Shown here piece after piece: positions 45,816 to 56,762 of a stretch of 64,000 nucleotides of DNA. Positions within the stretch are counted from its first letter, which is position 1. The number at the start of each line of letters is the position of its first letter. Source of the DNA: Malania oleifera (lineage: Eukaryota > Streptophyta > Magnoliopsida > Santalales > Ximeniaceae); assembly GCF_029873635.1 (NCBI RefSeq), contig NC_080422.1:2460001-2524000 (forward strand). The letters are read 5' to 3'. The notes under the pieces are model-generated. The model was not told where the DNA came from. It searched no databases and saw only the letters and a list, made by a program, of their open reading frames with translations. The translations under genes were made by a program, and so were the position numbers.

Positions 45816-47778
45816 ACCAAATGTGATAAATTTTATTAGCATATATTTTATAATAAAGAATTTACTTTTATTTGGTTTCTATATATGCATTCCTATTATG
45901 AAAGAGAGGTTCGAGAAAAAGAGAAATAACTTTATTAGTCCAAAATTAGTGAAGTTGTTGAATGACTATCTCTTTTTTGGATAAAAAACTAAACCAGTAA
46001 GATAATCCCTTCAACAACTTCATTAATTTATTTCAAATACAACTCTATTTCATTCCAAAATTTTCAAATTATTTGTGGGTCAAAAAAATAATTAAAATAT
46101 ATTTGAAAAATGGAGTTAAATATTTTTTTAAATATATATATTTGAGTACAATTGTGTCTAGAGCTCCTTAAACACTTGAACCTTTCACTTTTTTACCATA
46201 TTCATATACCCGAACCCATGATAATCCCGATCCAAAACCAAAAATTTCGAATTGCTTGCAGTTGTGAGTTGCAAAGAAAAATTAAAACATCTTAGAAGAA
46301 AGGGTAAAAATATATACTATTTTAATTTGTCATAATAATTTTAATTAATATAATTAAAGACTTGTACTTATTAGTTTCATATAGTTATATATGTCGTCCT
46401 AATTAATGAAATTGAGACATATATAAATGCATAAAAGGTTGAGCTAGCATCATATGTCATAATTAATTCTTAGGAGTGTAATATTTTTTCAAACAAAATA
46501 AAAAAACATTATTTTATCCTAAAAATAATGATGAGTTCTCATTACGGCTTCAAGATTTAAAATGATATGATGAATAGTTAGTATAAAATAGTTTTTGAAA
46601 ATTATGTATATTTTTCTCGAAACCAGTCGCCATCATGCCCCCTTGGATTGAATCGTCTCAAATAGCATTAATTTTGATCAAATAAAACTAATAAGTACAA
46701 GTACTCCTTATATCAATTAAGACTAAAAAGAAGTTGAGCTTTTTAAATATTCCTAAAAGGTAAATTAAAATGGTACAGGTGTAGTTTGATTCACATTAAT
46801 GTTAATTTTCATTTTTTCATCTCACATATTTATCAAATATCTGAATTCTTATGATTTTAAATCTAATTTTCAAAATCCTAAATTATAAGGGTTAGTTTGG
46901 ATCAAGGATTTTATTTGAGAAATCAAAAGAAAGGGAAAATATGAAAAAAAAAAAATCATTTTCTACTATATTTTTTCTTTATATCAAATATCATTTAAAA
47001 TGAAAACTTGTTCTAGTATAACTAAAAATTAAGAAAAATCAAATATTTAGAATGTGTAAAATTAAAATTTTGTTCATTGATTTGATATATTTTTTTATTT
47101 TCCTTCTCACTTTTCTTGATAACCAAACATAAAAATGTAAAATTCTTCCTATTTTTCTTCCCTTTCTCTAAAATTTTATCATGTTCCAAATGGGTAGCAA
47201 GTGAAAAGTTCAAAGAAGAAAATATATACAGATGTAAAGGGAGGGGAGATTGAAAATGACATTTAACTTCTTGCATATTGCTGAAAGATAAAAATGATAA
47301 TAGCTTATTAGATATACAAAAAAAGTAAAAAATAAAATTGACATTCATAATTTTACATAATAAAATTAATTTTTATAATTCTACATATATTCGTCATATG
47401 ATATCTCAATTTATTACAACACTCTAAATATCGACTATCGGTTAAAATTACATAAGATCGCATCGACCTCGATTAATTGTTGGTTTCGATCTTTTCTTTC
47501 TCCACATATTTAAATTCTCAAATCCTTAGTTTCCAAATGGCGGGGAACTTCAGCAGAGACTTTAGAACAAGAGGATGAAAAGAAACAAAAGGGAGAAAGA
47601 GAGACGACAATACCAAGTTGGCCTCTCTCTATATATATACATATACATAGCCACCTAGAGAAGAACTTGGCCTAAATATGGAGCACATACATTTTCCCAA
47701 TCCATACATGGTCCAACCTATGACGGCCAAGGTCATTACCCCAAAGCCTCCACAAATCATAAATGAATATTAAATACT
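45816..47778. other. AT-rich interval with one MITE-like repeat, no gene seen
   Basis: 46889-47194 is the third copy of the dispersed repeat at 25876. Nothing else recognised. Confidence 0.6.
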
Positions 47779-50473
47779 CGTTAGATTACCACTTTACCTA
47801 AAAACTTAAACTATTGAGTTATGGGTCAATAATATATATCAAGTTTTAACACTTCCATGTTGAGAATTTCACTTGTGAGTTTATATATATGGTTGGGGTC
47901 AAGACCCAATAGACTTAAGCTTTTGGGTCAAATTGGTATTCACCCATGTGTATCAAGCCCGGATTGGTTTGGAGGCACGTGAAATGCAATCCGACGCACA
48001 TAAAATACAAGTGGTAAGACTAACTTGATCAGCTGTTAGAGAATTAGGCTTACTCCCAGAAGGGAGACGGTTTCCGTTCTATTAGCTTTGGTGCAACCCC
48101 AAGAAGGGGAGGTGAATTGGATATTTAAAAATTATCGCCTATGTCAATTGGTTTAATAACAGTATTATACAACCTATGGTCAGTCTATGTAATCAATAAA
48201 TAAACATACACGTGCAGTAAAGTAAAGTGCGGAAAAAGTCAACGATACACGCGATATGTTATTGAGGTTCGGCCAAAGTGCTTACGTCCCCACCTTGGCT
48301 ACACCAGCACAAGGATTCCACTAATGCTCACTTGACGGGTGGAGTGGCACGGTTTACAACCAGAACAATTAACGGGGCTGATATCAACTGACACCTTATC
48401 AGGATAGTGCACTTAACTTTCCTAACCGGGTCTAAGCCAATCCGAGACTATTCCATATGGCTTGTGTCCCTCTTCAGGCTCACACCTGGAATACAACCAG
48501 TGATATAAAATTTATGTACAAACAAATGCTTCTTACACAGGCTGACATATACCACTACGCACAATATAATCAATACACCTCAAGAATGTACGAACTCTAA
48601 GCTCGGTGTTCTACGTGTGCAATCAACACTCAAGGTTATGTCTATAGTCTATCAAGCACAAGAGTGTTTTACAAGCTAATCTTTGAAAGCAAAGTATATC
48701 AAATCTCAATATTAGATTAGTATTTCAAAGATGCTAACAACAATATTCAAATCAACTCAAAAAATATTTTCCTCAATGAAATATGGCATAAGAGTTGTTT
48801 GAAAAATATTATAGCTTGTGAAAATATTTGCACAACAAAAATATAACTATAGGAATCTTGCAATGACAATGCAAAGATCCTCAAGCTACTTAGTTTATCC
48901 CAACACAAGATTTATTAAATTTAAATCTGTGGGATAAACTTAGCTTAACTCCCCAAAATAAATATCAACCAATCAAGCAAACAATGGGAGTACTAGCCAA
49001 TTAATAATATAACAATAACACACTAAATCCTCTCACAATGTTGGGATTTATCAAAGGAATGAAGGAATGAGAGTATTTGGAAGTAGAATGGGCAAAATAA
49101 GATTATGGATTTTCAGAGAATTTTTACCCTAATCTTTTTGCTAATCCCCCCTAATTTTGATAAATGATTGGGTATATATAGAAATAGGGGAAAAATAACC
49201 GTTGGGGGACATGCTGGGAATTTTTCAAAATGTTTTAATTGTGTTTAGAAAAATTAACCCTGTTTAACCAACTTAATTACAGTAAAAAAATAAGCAACTC
49301 GAGAGGTTTCGGGTGGCTGAACCTTAGTTTGGTCGCCCAAATAGACTCAACTCAAAAAGTTATTTTTAAAATGTTCGAGTGCCTGAATCTAGGTTTGGTT
49401 GGCTGAACCAAGGCATGCAATTTTCCTATTGTCCGCGGTTCGGGTGCTCGGTCCAACATTCAACTAACCAAACCCACAAGTTCGGTTGCTCGAGGTCATA
49501 TTAAACTATAAAGTTTGATCGCTCGAGTTGGTGAAAAGTAATCTAACATAGGTTCGGTCGCCCGAGGGTAGTATGTTCATTACTGGTTCGATCGCTCGAA
49601 ACTAGGTCAACCCGCTGACTTCCCAACGATTTTGGCCCCCGAGGTGTTTTGAACACCAAGGGTTCGTTCACCCGAAACCTCATGATTTTGATCCTTTAAG
49701 TCCAATTTTAAACCAATTGATTCCCCTAATTATGTAAGTGATATGGGGATTGTTTGTGCATTTGTTTAAGGACCTAAGGTCTTTCCATCGTACCGAAAAA
49801 ATTCAGCGTCATTCGATCCTTAAGGTCTCTCTAAGGTCTTAAGCTTATAGTCTTACATGCATAATATGCAGATTATTATAGACCTTGGATGATTATTATT
49901 ATAAACCCAACGAAATGAAATATAGATTACAACAATTAAAAACATTTCAAGTCTTCATTTTCCTCAAGTTGCCATGTGTTATCAATATGATCTTCCTAAT
50001 ATGGTCCTGCACACAAACTTGGAAAACGTTAAATACTGGCGTATTTGTCATAATCAAAACAGGGTATAACCCATGGGATCAACACGTTCAAAGGGGAGCG
50101 GTTGGTTGAAGGGGAGATTGTTGAGAATTTCACTTGTAAGTTTGTCCTACATTGGAAAAATTGAGTGGATGATGTGTGCTTATATACATGGTTGAGCCCA
50201 AGACCCAATAGGCTTAAGCTTTTTGGTCAAGTTAGTGTTCACCCAATGTATCAAGCCCACCCATGGGCTCCTCCGGTTTTAACATCCCCCGCACGTGCAA
50301 CTCGGTAGCGCATGAAAAGATAAACACAAGATATAATCACAGAATAAATGTAGGCGATAAGACTAGAATGAAGGATCTCCTAGAAACCGACTCTGAAACT
50401 ATATTAGATTACCACTTATCTAAAAGTTTAAGTTGTTAGGTTGTGGGTTAACAATGTATATCAAGTTTTAACA
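47779..50473. mobile_element. TRIM-like complex, split by a solo LTR
   Basis: Two pairs of short direct repeats are nested. Outer: 47779-47851 and 50402-50473 (about 72 bp, TTAGATTACCACTT to AAGTTTTAACA); left of the second, GACTCTGAAACTATA resembles the complement of a tRNA-Met primer site, suggesting minus orientation. Inner: 47858-47957 and 50119-50284 (TGTTGAGAATTTCACTTG to TTTTAACA), the second preceded by a purine tract GAAGGGGAGAT. Without the solo LTR the whole is only about 0.7 kb and non-coding. Confidence 0.6.
48080..50084 (-). mobile_element. Solo LTR, long-LTR copia family (copy C), TSD CGTTC
   Basis: CGTTC at 48075-48079 and 50085-50089 is an exact duplication. The left end TATTAGCTTTGGTG (TG decayed to TA) leads into CCAAGAAGGGGAGGTGAATTGG; the right end is GGGATCAACA. 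The array with TTCGGTCGCCCGAG-like words is at about 49290-49680, TATATATA at 49172-49180, and the copia module at 48260-48289. Confidence 0.92.
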
Positions 50474-52619
50474 ATACTAATATCAAGGAGTATTTCAAAG
50501 TTAATACTTTTAAATTGAGATAATTAAAATTTAATTTTTAAGTAGAGAATGATATGAATACGAATAACTTGTCATTTCGAGAATTGTACTAGTAGCAAGA
50601 ATTCACAGGGCATCTTGAATATATGTTAATAATGAAAATACCTGTTGTGAAATCACGCCCTAAGGTTATGCCCACACACACAATAATTCTGAAAAATAAA
50701 AATAAATCAAGAAAGGGAAGAAGAACAATGAATTTATGCGATTTGACAATGCGTCTACATCCAAAGAGCTTCTACGCAATTTTTATTATCATTAAACAAA
50801 AACTATTTTTGAGTTTTAACACTCACTACAATATGTACATACATATACTCTACAATAATATATATATAAACTATGAAGAGAGAATTGAACATGTAATTTT
50901 AGAGTTACCAAAGTTACAAATCATTCTTACCACTTAAATCAATTCAACTATATTTTATAGGATAATATAATTATATTACACCCTAACTCAAACATACTGT
51001 TTATTTTACATAAAGCTGCAAAAGTATTTCTTTTAGCCTTTTCATTTATAACAAAATTGAAGTGACTCATAACTTTAAATGTAAGTCATAACTCAATCTA
51101 GCTTTAATGCCATGGTTTAATTGGGGTCTTTGCTTTTTTTTTTTTTTTTTTTCTGGGGTTGGAATTAAGATTAAAGTAGATTGGGGGTTACAGTCAAACG
51201 TTGATGTCGTGGGTTGTCCTTATCTCCTCAGCCAGCTGCATGCATTGCTTTATAAAATTAATTTCTTATAATTTTATCTCGTAAGAGATAACATGGGAGG
51301 ACACGTCATGCATGCGACATGCATAGCCTCACACGTCCCTCCTTACGGTGCGATAAGCCAAATGGACTCATCTCTTACAGGTTCTCTTTCGCTTTCTCTT
51401 TATCACAGCCGCCTAATTACTTTCTTTATTCAATTTATTTAGGGGCTCAAGGCAATCCACGTAAAATGATTAGGGTTAGGGTTTTGGGAGTTATAGTGTT
51501 TTATTTAAAATAATATATTTGAATTTAAATGAAGAATCGTAGAAGAACAAACTTATTATTTCAGTATATGAGACAAGTATTTTAAGAGTCCCTAACATTA
51601 TTATTTAAAAAAAATTAAAAAAAATTATATGTATTTTTTTTTAGTGTACGGTAGATTACTTTTTCATTTCTGGTCATTTAAAGATTAAAATGATCTCATG
51701 ACTTAGATTTAATAAAAACTTAATTTAATTTTATATTATATATATTTTAAAATTCACAGCGCCATTTCAAATCCAAATAAAATTTAAAATTAATGTTCCT
51801 AAACATAAGATAGGAAGAGGGTTTTAGTTAGCTTTTTTCACATTCCAAAGTTACTCAAAAACTAATCCAATATCTATTAATTAGCATGCAAGAATGATAT
51901 AAATGAAAAATTATATGTCAAAAATAAAAATTATGAAGATAGATCTGTATTTTAGTCTTTAAATTAATGATTAGTTGGTTTGCAATTTACTAACGATAAT
52001 TCTTATATGAAATGGGATAAATATTATATATAGTTATTCCAATATAATCTTGCAAACCTTAAACACAAAAGCAAACGCACCCTTAATTAATACATATTAA
52101 AATATACTCAAAAAAATAAAAACCATAGTAAAAGTATGCCTCTTAATGTTGAATGGATGTACAAAATCAATTTAACTCCTGCTTATAAACCTTTATATGT
52201 TTGCATATTTAAGTCTTCCTCTATATAGGATTTGGTTTTTCTGAATAATTTTTTTATTAATTATTAATTATTTTATTTTCCATTCAATTTTAATTTTCAT
52301 CACATTTTCAATTAAAAGAAAGGGAAAAGTTAAAGAAAAATTGTGCAAAATCAAGAAAAATATTTTGAAAGGTAGATAAATAAGAAAAATATTTTTGAAC
52401 TATTTTGAGTTGATATAAATTAAAAAAAAAAAGTCCTTAAAAATCCTTAAAAATTCTAGAAAATTTTTGAAAAATCTTATAAATTTTTAAAAATTTTGGA
52501 ATGCTTCTAAAGACTCTTTGCTTCCAAAATTCCTGAATTTTTTTTTTCCAATTTTTTGCTTGGGTGTATCCCTATGATTTTAAAAAGGGTAATGGTATAT
52601 TTTAGACCTCACATGTATT
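50474..52619. other. AT-rich interval with a partial SINE, no gene seen
   Basis: 50870-50952 is a third SINE copy (minus): GAGAATTGAACATGTAATTTT and ACCACTTAAATCAATTCAAC match the B-box and head of the copies at 24403 and 25446. A T run lies at 51134-51152. An open frame at 50623-50937 overlaps the SINE and is not supported as a gene. Confidence 0.65.
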
Positions 52620-52835
52620 AGTTCTGTCGCGACGTTCTCACGGAGCGAGAGTGCCCTGGAGCGGGAGAATGAAAAAATGTGTTTTTGATTTTTGTGAAAA
52701 AATGAAATGTGATGGAGTCGCCACAAACCTTTTGGAGTGTGATTAGAACACATAATTACTACTCAGTTAAGGGTAGAATCAGTCCGCGTTACCAAAGTAG
52801 GGATCGAGAGTTCGGTTACGTGAGGGGAAGGTATT
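52620..52835 (-). repeat. Inverted copy of the LTR-like end at 45590-45815
   Basis: The minus strand reads AATACCTTCCCCTC, CTCTCGATCCCTACTTTGG, GATTCTACCCTTAACTG and GACTCCATCACATTT in the same order as 45605-45740. It is cut at 52835 by the LTR of copy D. Confidence 0.75.
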
Positions 52836-54988
52836 TGTTGACTCTATGAGTCTAATCCTGTTTTGATAATGATAAATCACTTGATATTTGATCTGTGCAT
52901 TGAGAATGTGAGCAGGAACATTACTTAGCATGCACAGAAGGTGACGAAGACATGGAAGCCACGAAAATTAAAGCATATATATAACCCAACACAATCTATG
53001 GAACTAAAAGAGTAGAAGAATGAAGATGCAAGTGTCAAGTTCAAGATCGTCATGAGAATGAGTATTTAGAATTGATGTATGTGCATACTTTATATGATAT
53101 AACTAGAAGCTCAAAATAAACCATACAGATGCATATCATGAAAGCTTTCTAGGGTTAAATATGGATTTAGAGAACTTATTTTTAAACACTGGAAAATGTT
53201 TTACAAGAGGTTAAAGTAAGAGAGCTCAAATGATTTTGAAAAACTAAACTGAAAATTCTGGAGTGAGTCTGCCCAGACGACTAAGGATTACCCTCATAAG
53301 TATGAAAATTCAACTTCAGACGACTGAAGTTTTTTCTTTAGATGTCTGAAGAATTTCCTTAGAAGACTGAAGAATTAATTCAGTCATCTGAAGATTTAAT
53401 TACTGAAACACAGAACATGCAGAACACCCTCAGACGTCTGAACCTTCAGTTTAGTCATCTAAACTAGGGACTTCATAAGACTGAACCCTCAGTTCTGTCG
53501 TCTAACCTTGTGTCCAGACTATAACTTTCAGTGCTTTAAGGAAAATCAGACGTCTAAACCTGAATCTTTAGTCATATGAACTTGCGAAAAGTTTAAAAAT
53601 CTAATATTTAGTGAGAGAACACACAGATTATACACTTGATCAAATTGATCCAATAGTCAAAACTTATCTTAAGGCCGAGATTACCTATATAATCAACCTC
53701 TAAACCCTAGTGTCTCAAACTTTTGTAATAGGATTGGGAACCTTGAACGTATACACATCTCTTAACATTGTTGAACTTATTGCTAAGCTCTTGTCTATGA
53801 TTTCAAAGCGTTTACATCATATTAAAGATTGGGCTACGTTGATTTTCAAAAGGGGTTCTAGCAACTATTGTGCAAACAACTTTGGTATTAAGGTTTGGTG
53901 ATCAAACTAAGTGTTTGCTTGTTCTCAAAGAGTTTTTCATCTTACAAACTTATCATTGAATATTCATTTTAAGAAGTTGATCGTGAGTTATTATCTATAT
54001 ATATATATTGTGGAAGATCACTACTTAAGAAAAGCTTTTGTTTAAAACTAAAATCTTGAAGAAAGTTTTAAATATATCTTCATTCAAAGGGTTGCTTTTT
54101 TATTAGTGTAAGAAGTATTTGATACAAATCCTAAGAACCTCTAAATACATATTATTGAGGGATATTATTTTTCAAACATAGAGTTTAAATCTTTGCTATA
54201 TTCAAAGCTGTTTATTTATTCAAAGATCCAACGTTACAAATTATTGATAGTAAGAATATAGATCTGCGCATTATCAAAGATTATTTTTGAAAGGATCTTG
54301 TTTTCTAATCTTGCTTAAAGTATTCTGAAATCGAACCTTATTTTTTCTCCAAAGCATTTATTTATAAAATTATATTTGGGAGATATTGATTTAAAGGATT
54401 GATTTGTAAAGCATATCATTCATATAACGATATCATCGTTACATACATACTTCAAGTTTTATCATATGAATATGTGTTAGGTTTTCCATTGTTCTCACTA
54501 GCTTTGTTAGGAGCAATATTGAGTTTTTGCAGATTTGAAATTTTATATTATAATCACGGTTCGGGTTGTAAATCAGGTGAGGAGAAAGTTGTGCCTCTTG
54601 TAAGCAGCGGATTGTAAGGGAAACTCTGTCCCAGTTAAAGGAGCATAGATTTAGTGGAATCCTTGAGTGGGTTGCTCAAGGCGAGGACATAGGTCGGGTT
54701 GGCTGAACCTCGTAAAATCGTGTTTGCCTTCTCTCTCTTCCCTTATCTTTTAAATTTCCGCTTGCATTTCATTATCAACTTTTACATGTGTGTATGTTGA
54801 TTTATATTATACGAACTTGATAATTAATTAGGTAAACTAGAATTTATTGAGATAATAATTTGAATTAACTCCAACCCCTTGCAATTAATTTGTTAAATAT
54901 TGAAATAGGGACTAAGTGGTAGAATAAACTTAAAGATATTTAAAATACCCAATTCACCCTCCCTCTTGGGATTACACTTGAATTAACA
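52836..54988 (+). repeat. 5' LTR of a long-LTR copia element (copy D)
   Basis: Starts TGTTGACTC and ends AATTAACA, followed at once by the primer site, which fixes the orientation of the whole family. Motif array at 53266-53585 (CAGACGACTGAAG-type), TATA-like CTATATAAT at 53685, copia module at 54683-54716, and CCTCTTGGGATTACAC near the end. 2153 bp. Confidence 0.9.
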
Positions 54989-55002
54989 TTTGGTATTAGA
55001 GC
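54989..55002 (+). promoter_or_regulatory. Primer binding site of copy D, initiator tRNA-Met type
   Basis: TTTGGTATTAGAGC directly follows the LTR; one base from TGGTATCAGAGC. Confidence 0.85.
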
Positions 55003-55067
55003 GAGTTTACATAGACTTAACTGTTCATTTTGTAAAAGGATCACATAGCATACATTGGTGTAACTCC

Positions 55068-55335
55068 ATTCGGCGAGGGACACTCGTCCACTAGACCACC
55101 AATTTTTTGTGGTGTAAATTACACCTATTGGAAAAGAAGAATGAGTATATATCTTAAAATTATGGATTGAAAAGTGTGGAAAAATTTTTTTTTCAAGGGA
55201 AACCATGTCCCTATGAAAGTAGTTGATAAGGTAAATGTACCCAAAACTGAAAATGAGTATAATGAAGAAGATTGGAAATCTGTGCAAATAAATGCTACTG
55301 CAATGAACTTGTTATTTGACTCACTCAAAAAATGA
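55068..55335 (+). pseudogene. gag: Copia gag N-terminal remnant of copy D
   Basis: One frame reads EGHSSTRPPIFCGVNYTYWK, RRMSIYLKIMD, a TGA, then KVWKNFFFKGN, EEDWKSVQINATAMNLLFDS and a second TGA. This is the N-terminal pattern (RPP-F-G-NY-YWK-RM) of plant copia gag of the UBN2/SIRE-like type. Homology ends abruptly near 55335, where Athila/Tat-like sequence begins, so the rest of the element is deleted. Expressed gag would bind element RNA; this copy is dead. SIRE-like assignment is tentative. Confidence 0.8.
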
Positions 55336-56190
55336 GCTGCTCGGAAACTATCCCAAGTATAGGAGTTCTGTTGTGTAATATTCAGCCCAAAAGATAGATC
55401 GTCTCCTCAGTGAATGCGGTTTAATTTCAAATTTTACGTATTTCCAATCGAAAATAAAAAGTCACTGAACTCAGTTCAAATTCAGGTTTTTTGAATTGTT
55501 TGAGATTTCTTTTGACAAATTAAATGAACATGCAAATTAAACCCTAATCTTAGCATGCACTGAATTAAATAACGAGAAACAGAAATCCTATGTCTAATCA
55601 AGCAAGAATTTAAACACGCGTTGAACTTCAGAATGAAACTAAATATGGTAACTTTAACACGTAATTAAAACAAGCAATAATAAAACTCACTCAAATACAA
55701 ATGCGAATGATAAAAACAGAACATTTAACAATATTAAGAACTTGAATCAAAATCAAACTTAAACGCAAAAAAGAACTCAACAAATTTTAATGTTTTAACA
55801 ACTTAAATGATAACCGAACGTGATACAAATAAGAACTTTAATAAGACTAACCCTAAACTAAATCGAGCTTCAACAAAACTTAAGTCTTAAAGAGAGCAAC
55901 TAATTCAAATTCTAAAAACAAAAACAATTTTTTTTTGTATTTTATTCTTTATATATATAAGAACTAAATCAGACTTCAATCAGAAAAATAATAATAATAA
56001 TAACTCAAGTAATATTTAAATCTAAGGCCAAATTTAACCAAGAGAAAAACAAATAAACTCTAATAATGATATCACTCAAACAAAAGTTCACAAAATAAAA
56101 AATTATTATTTTAACTGAACTCAATTTAAAACTCAACATTCAACTAACTATTCAAAACAAGAATAAAACCACAACTTAAGGAAAAAAGGA

Positions 56191-56232
<42 letters not shown>

Positions 56233-56720
56233 GTGGCAGCAAGACTGCAGGTGGGAGGTCTCGAGTGGCTGGTATGGCTTCGGGTTTGCTGGAGCATGTT
56301 CTCAGGTGTGGCTATACTTCTTGGGTAGATCACTGCAGCAGAGCAGCAGCATCAGCACGGCAATGGAGTTCTAGGGATGGTCACTATAGCAGAGCAGCAA
56401 CTGGGATGTCTGGGGAAGAGAAAGCTAGAGGAAGAAGAAAGGAAGAAGAGGGAGAGGAGAGAGGGAAGGAGAGAGTAAGGGAGAGTAGGGAAGGAGAAGG
56501 AGAAGGAGGGAAGAAGGAGAAGAGAGAAGAGGAAGGACAAGGAAGGGAGAGAGGTTGTGAGAAAATAGGGAGAGAAAGGGAGGAAGGAGTTGTGCGGGGG
56601 CTGTGTGAAAAGAGGGAGAGCAAGGGAGAATATATAGGGGAGGGGTGAATACCCTACACACGCCAAGGTACCCAGAAAAAGTGGATCCGACCCGGCTGCA
56701 TGGCCGAATCACATCTATAT

Positions 56721-56762
<42 letters not shown>

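Noticed and set aside
47858..50284. Cassandra-type TRIM carrying 5S rRNA
   Set aside because: The short LTRs show no 5S rRNA internal promoter segments that I can recognise.
56265..56648. 127-codon Gly/Glu/Arg-rich open frame and its antisense Ser/Phe-rich frames
   Set aside because: Arises from a GA-rich low-complexity tract within decayed retroelement sequence.
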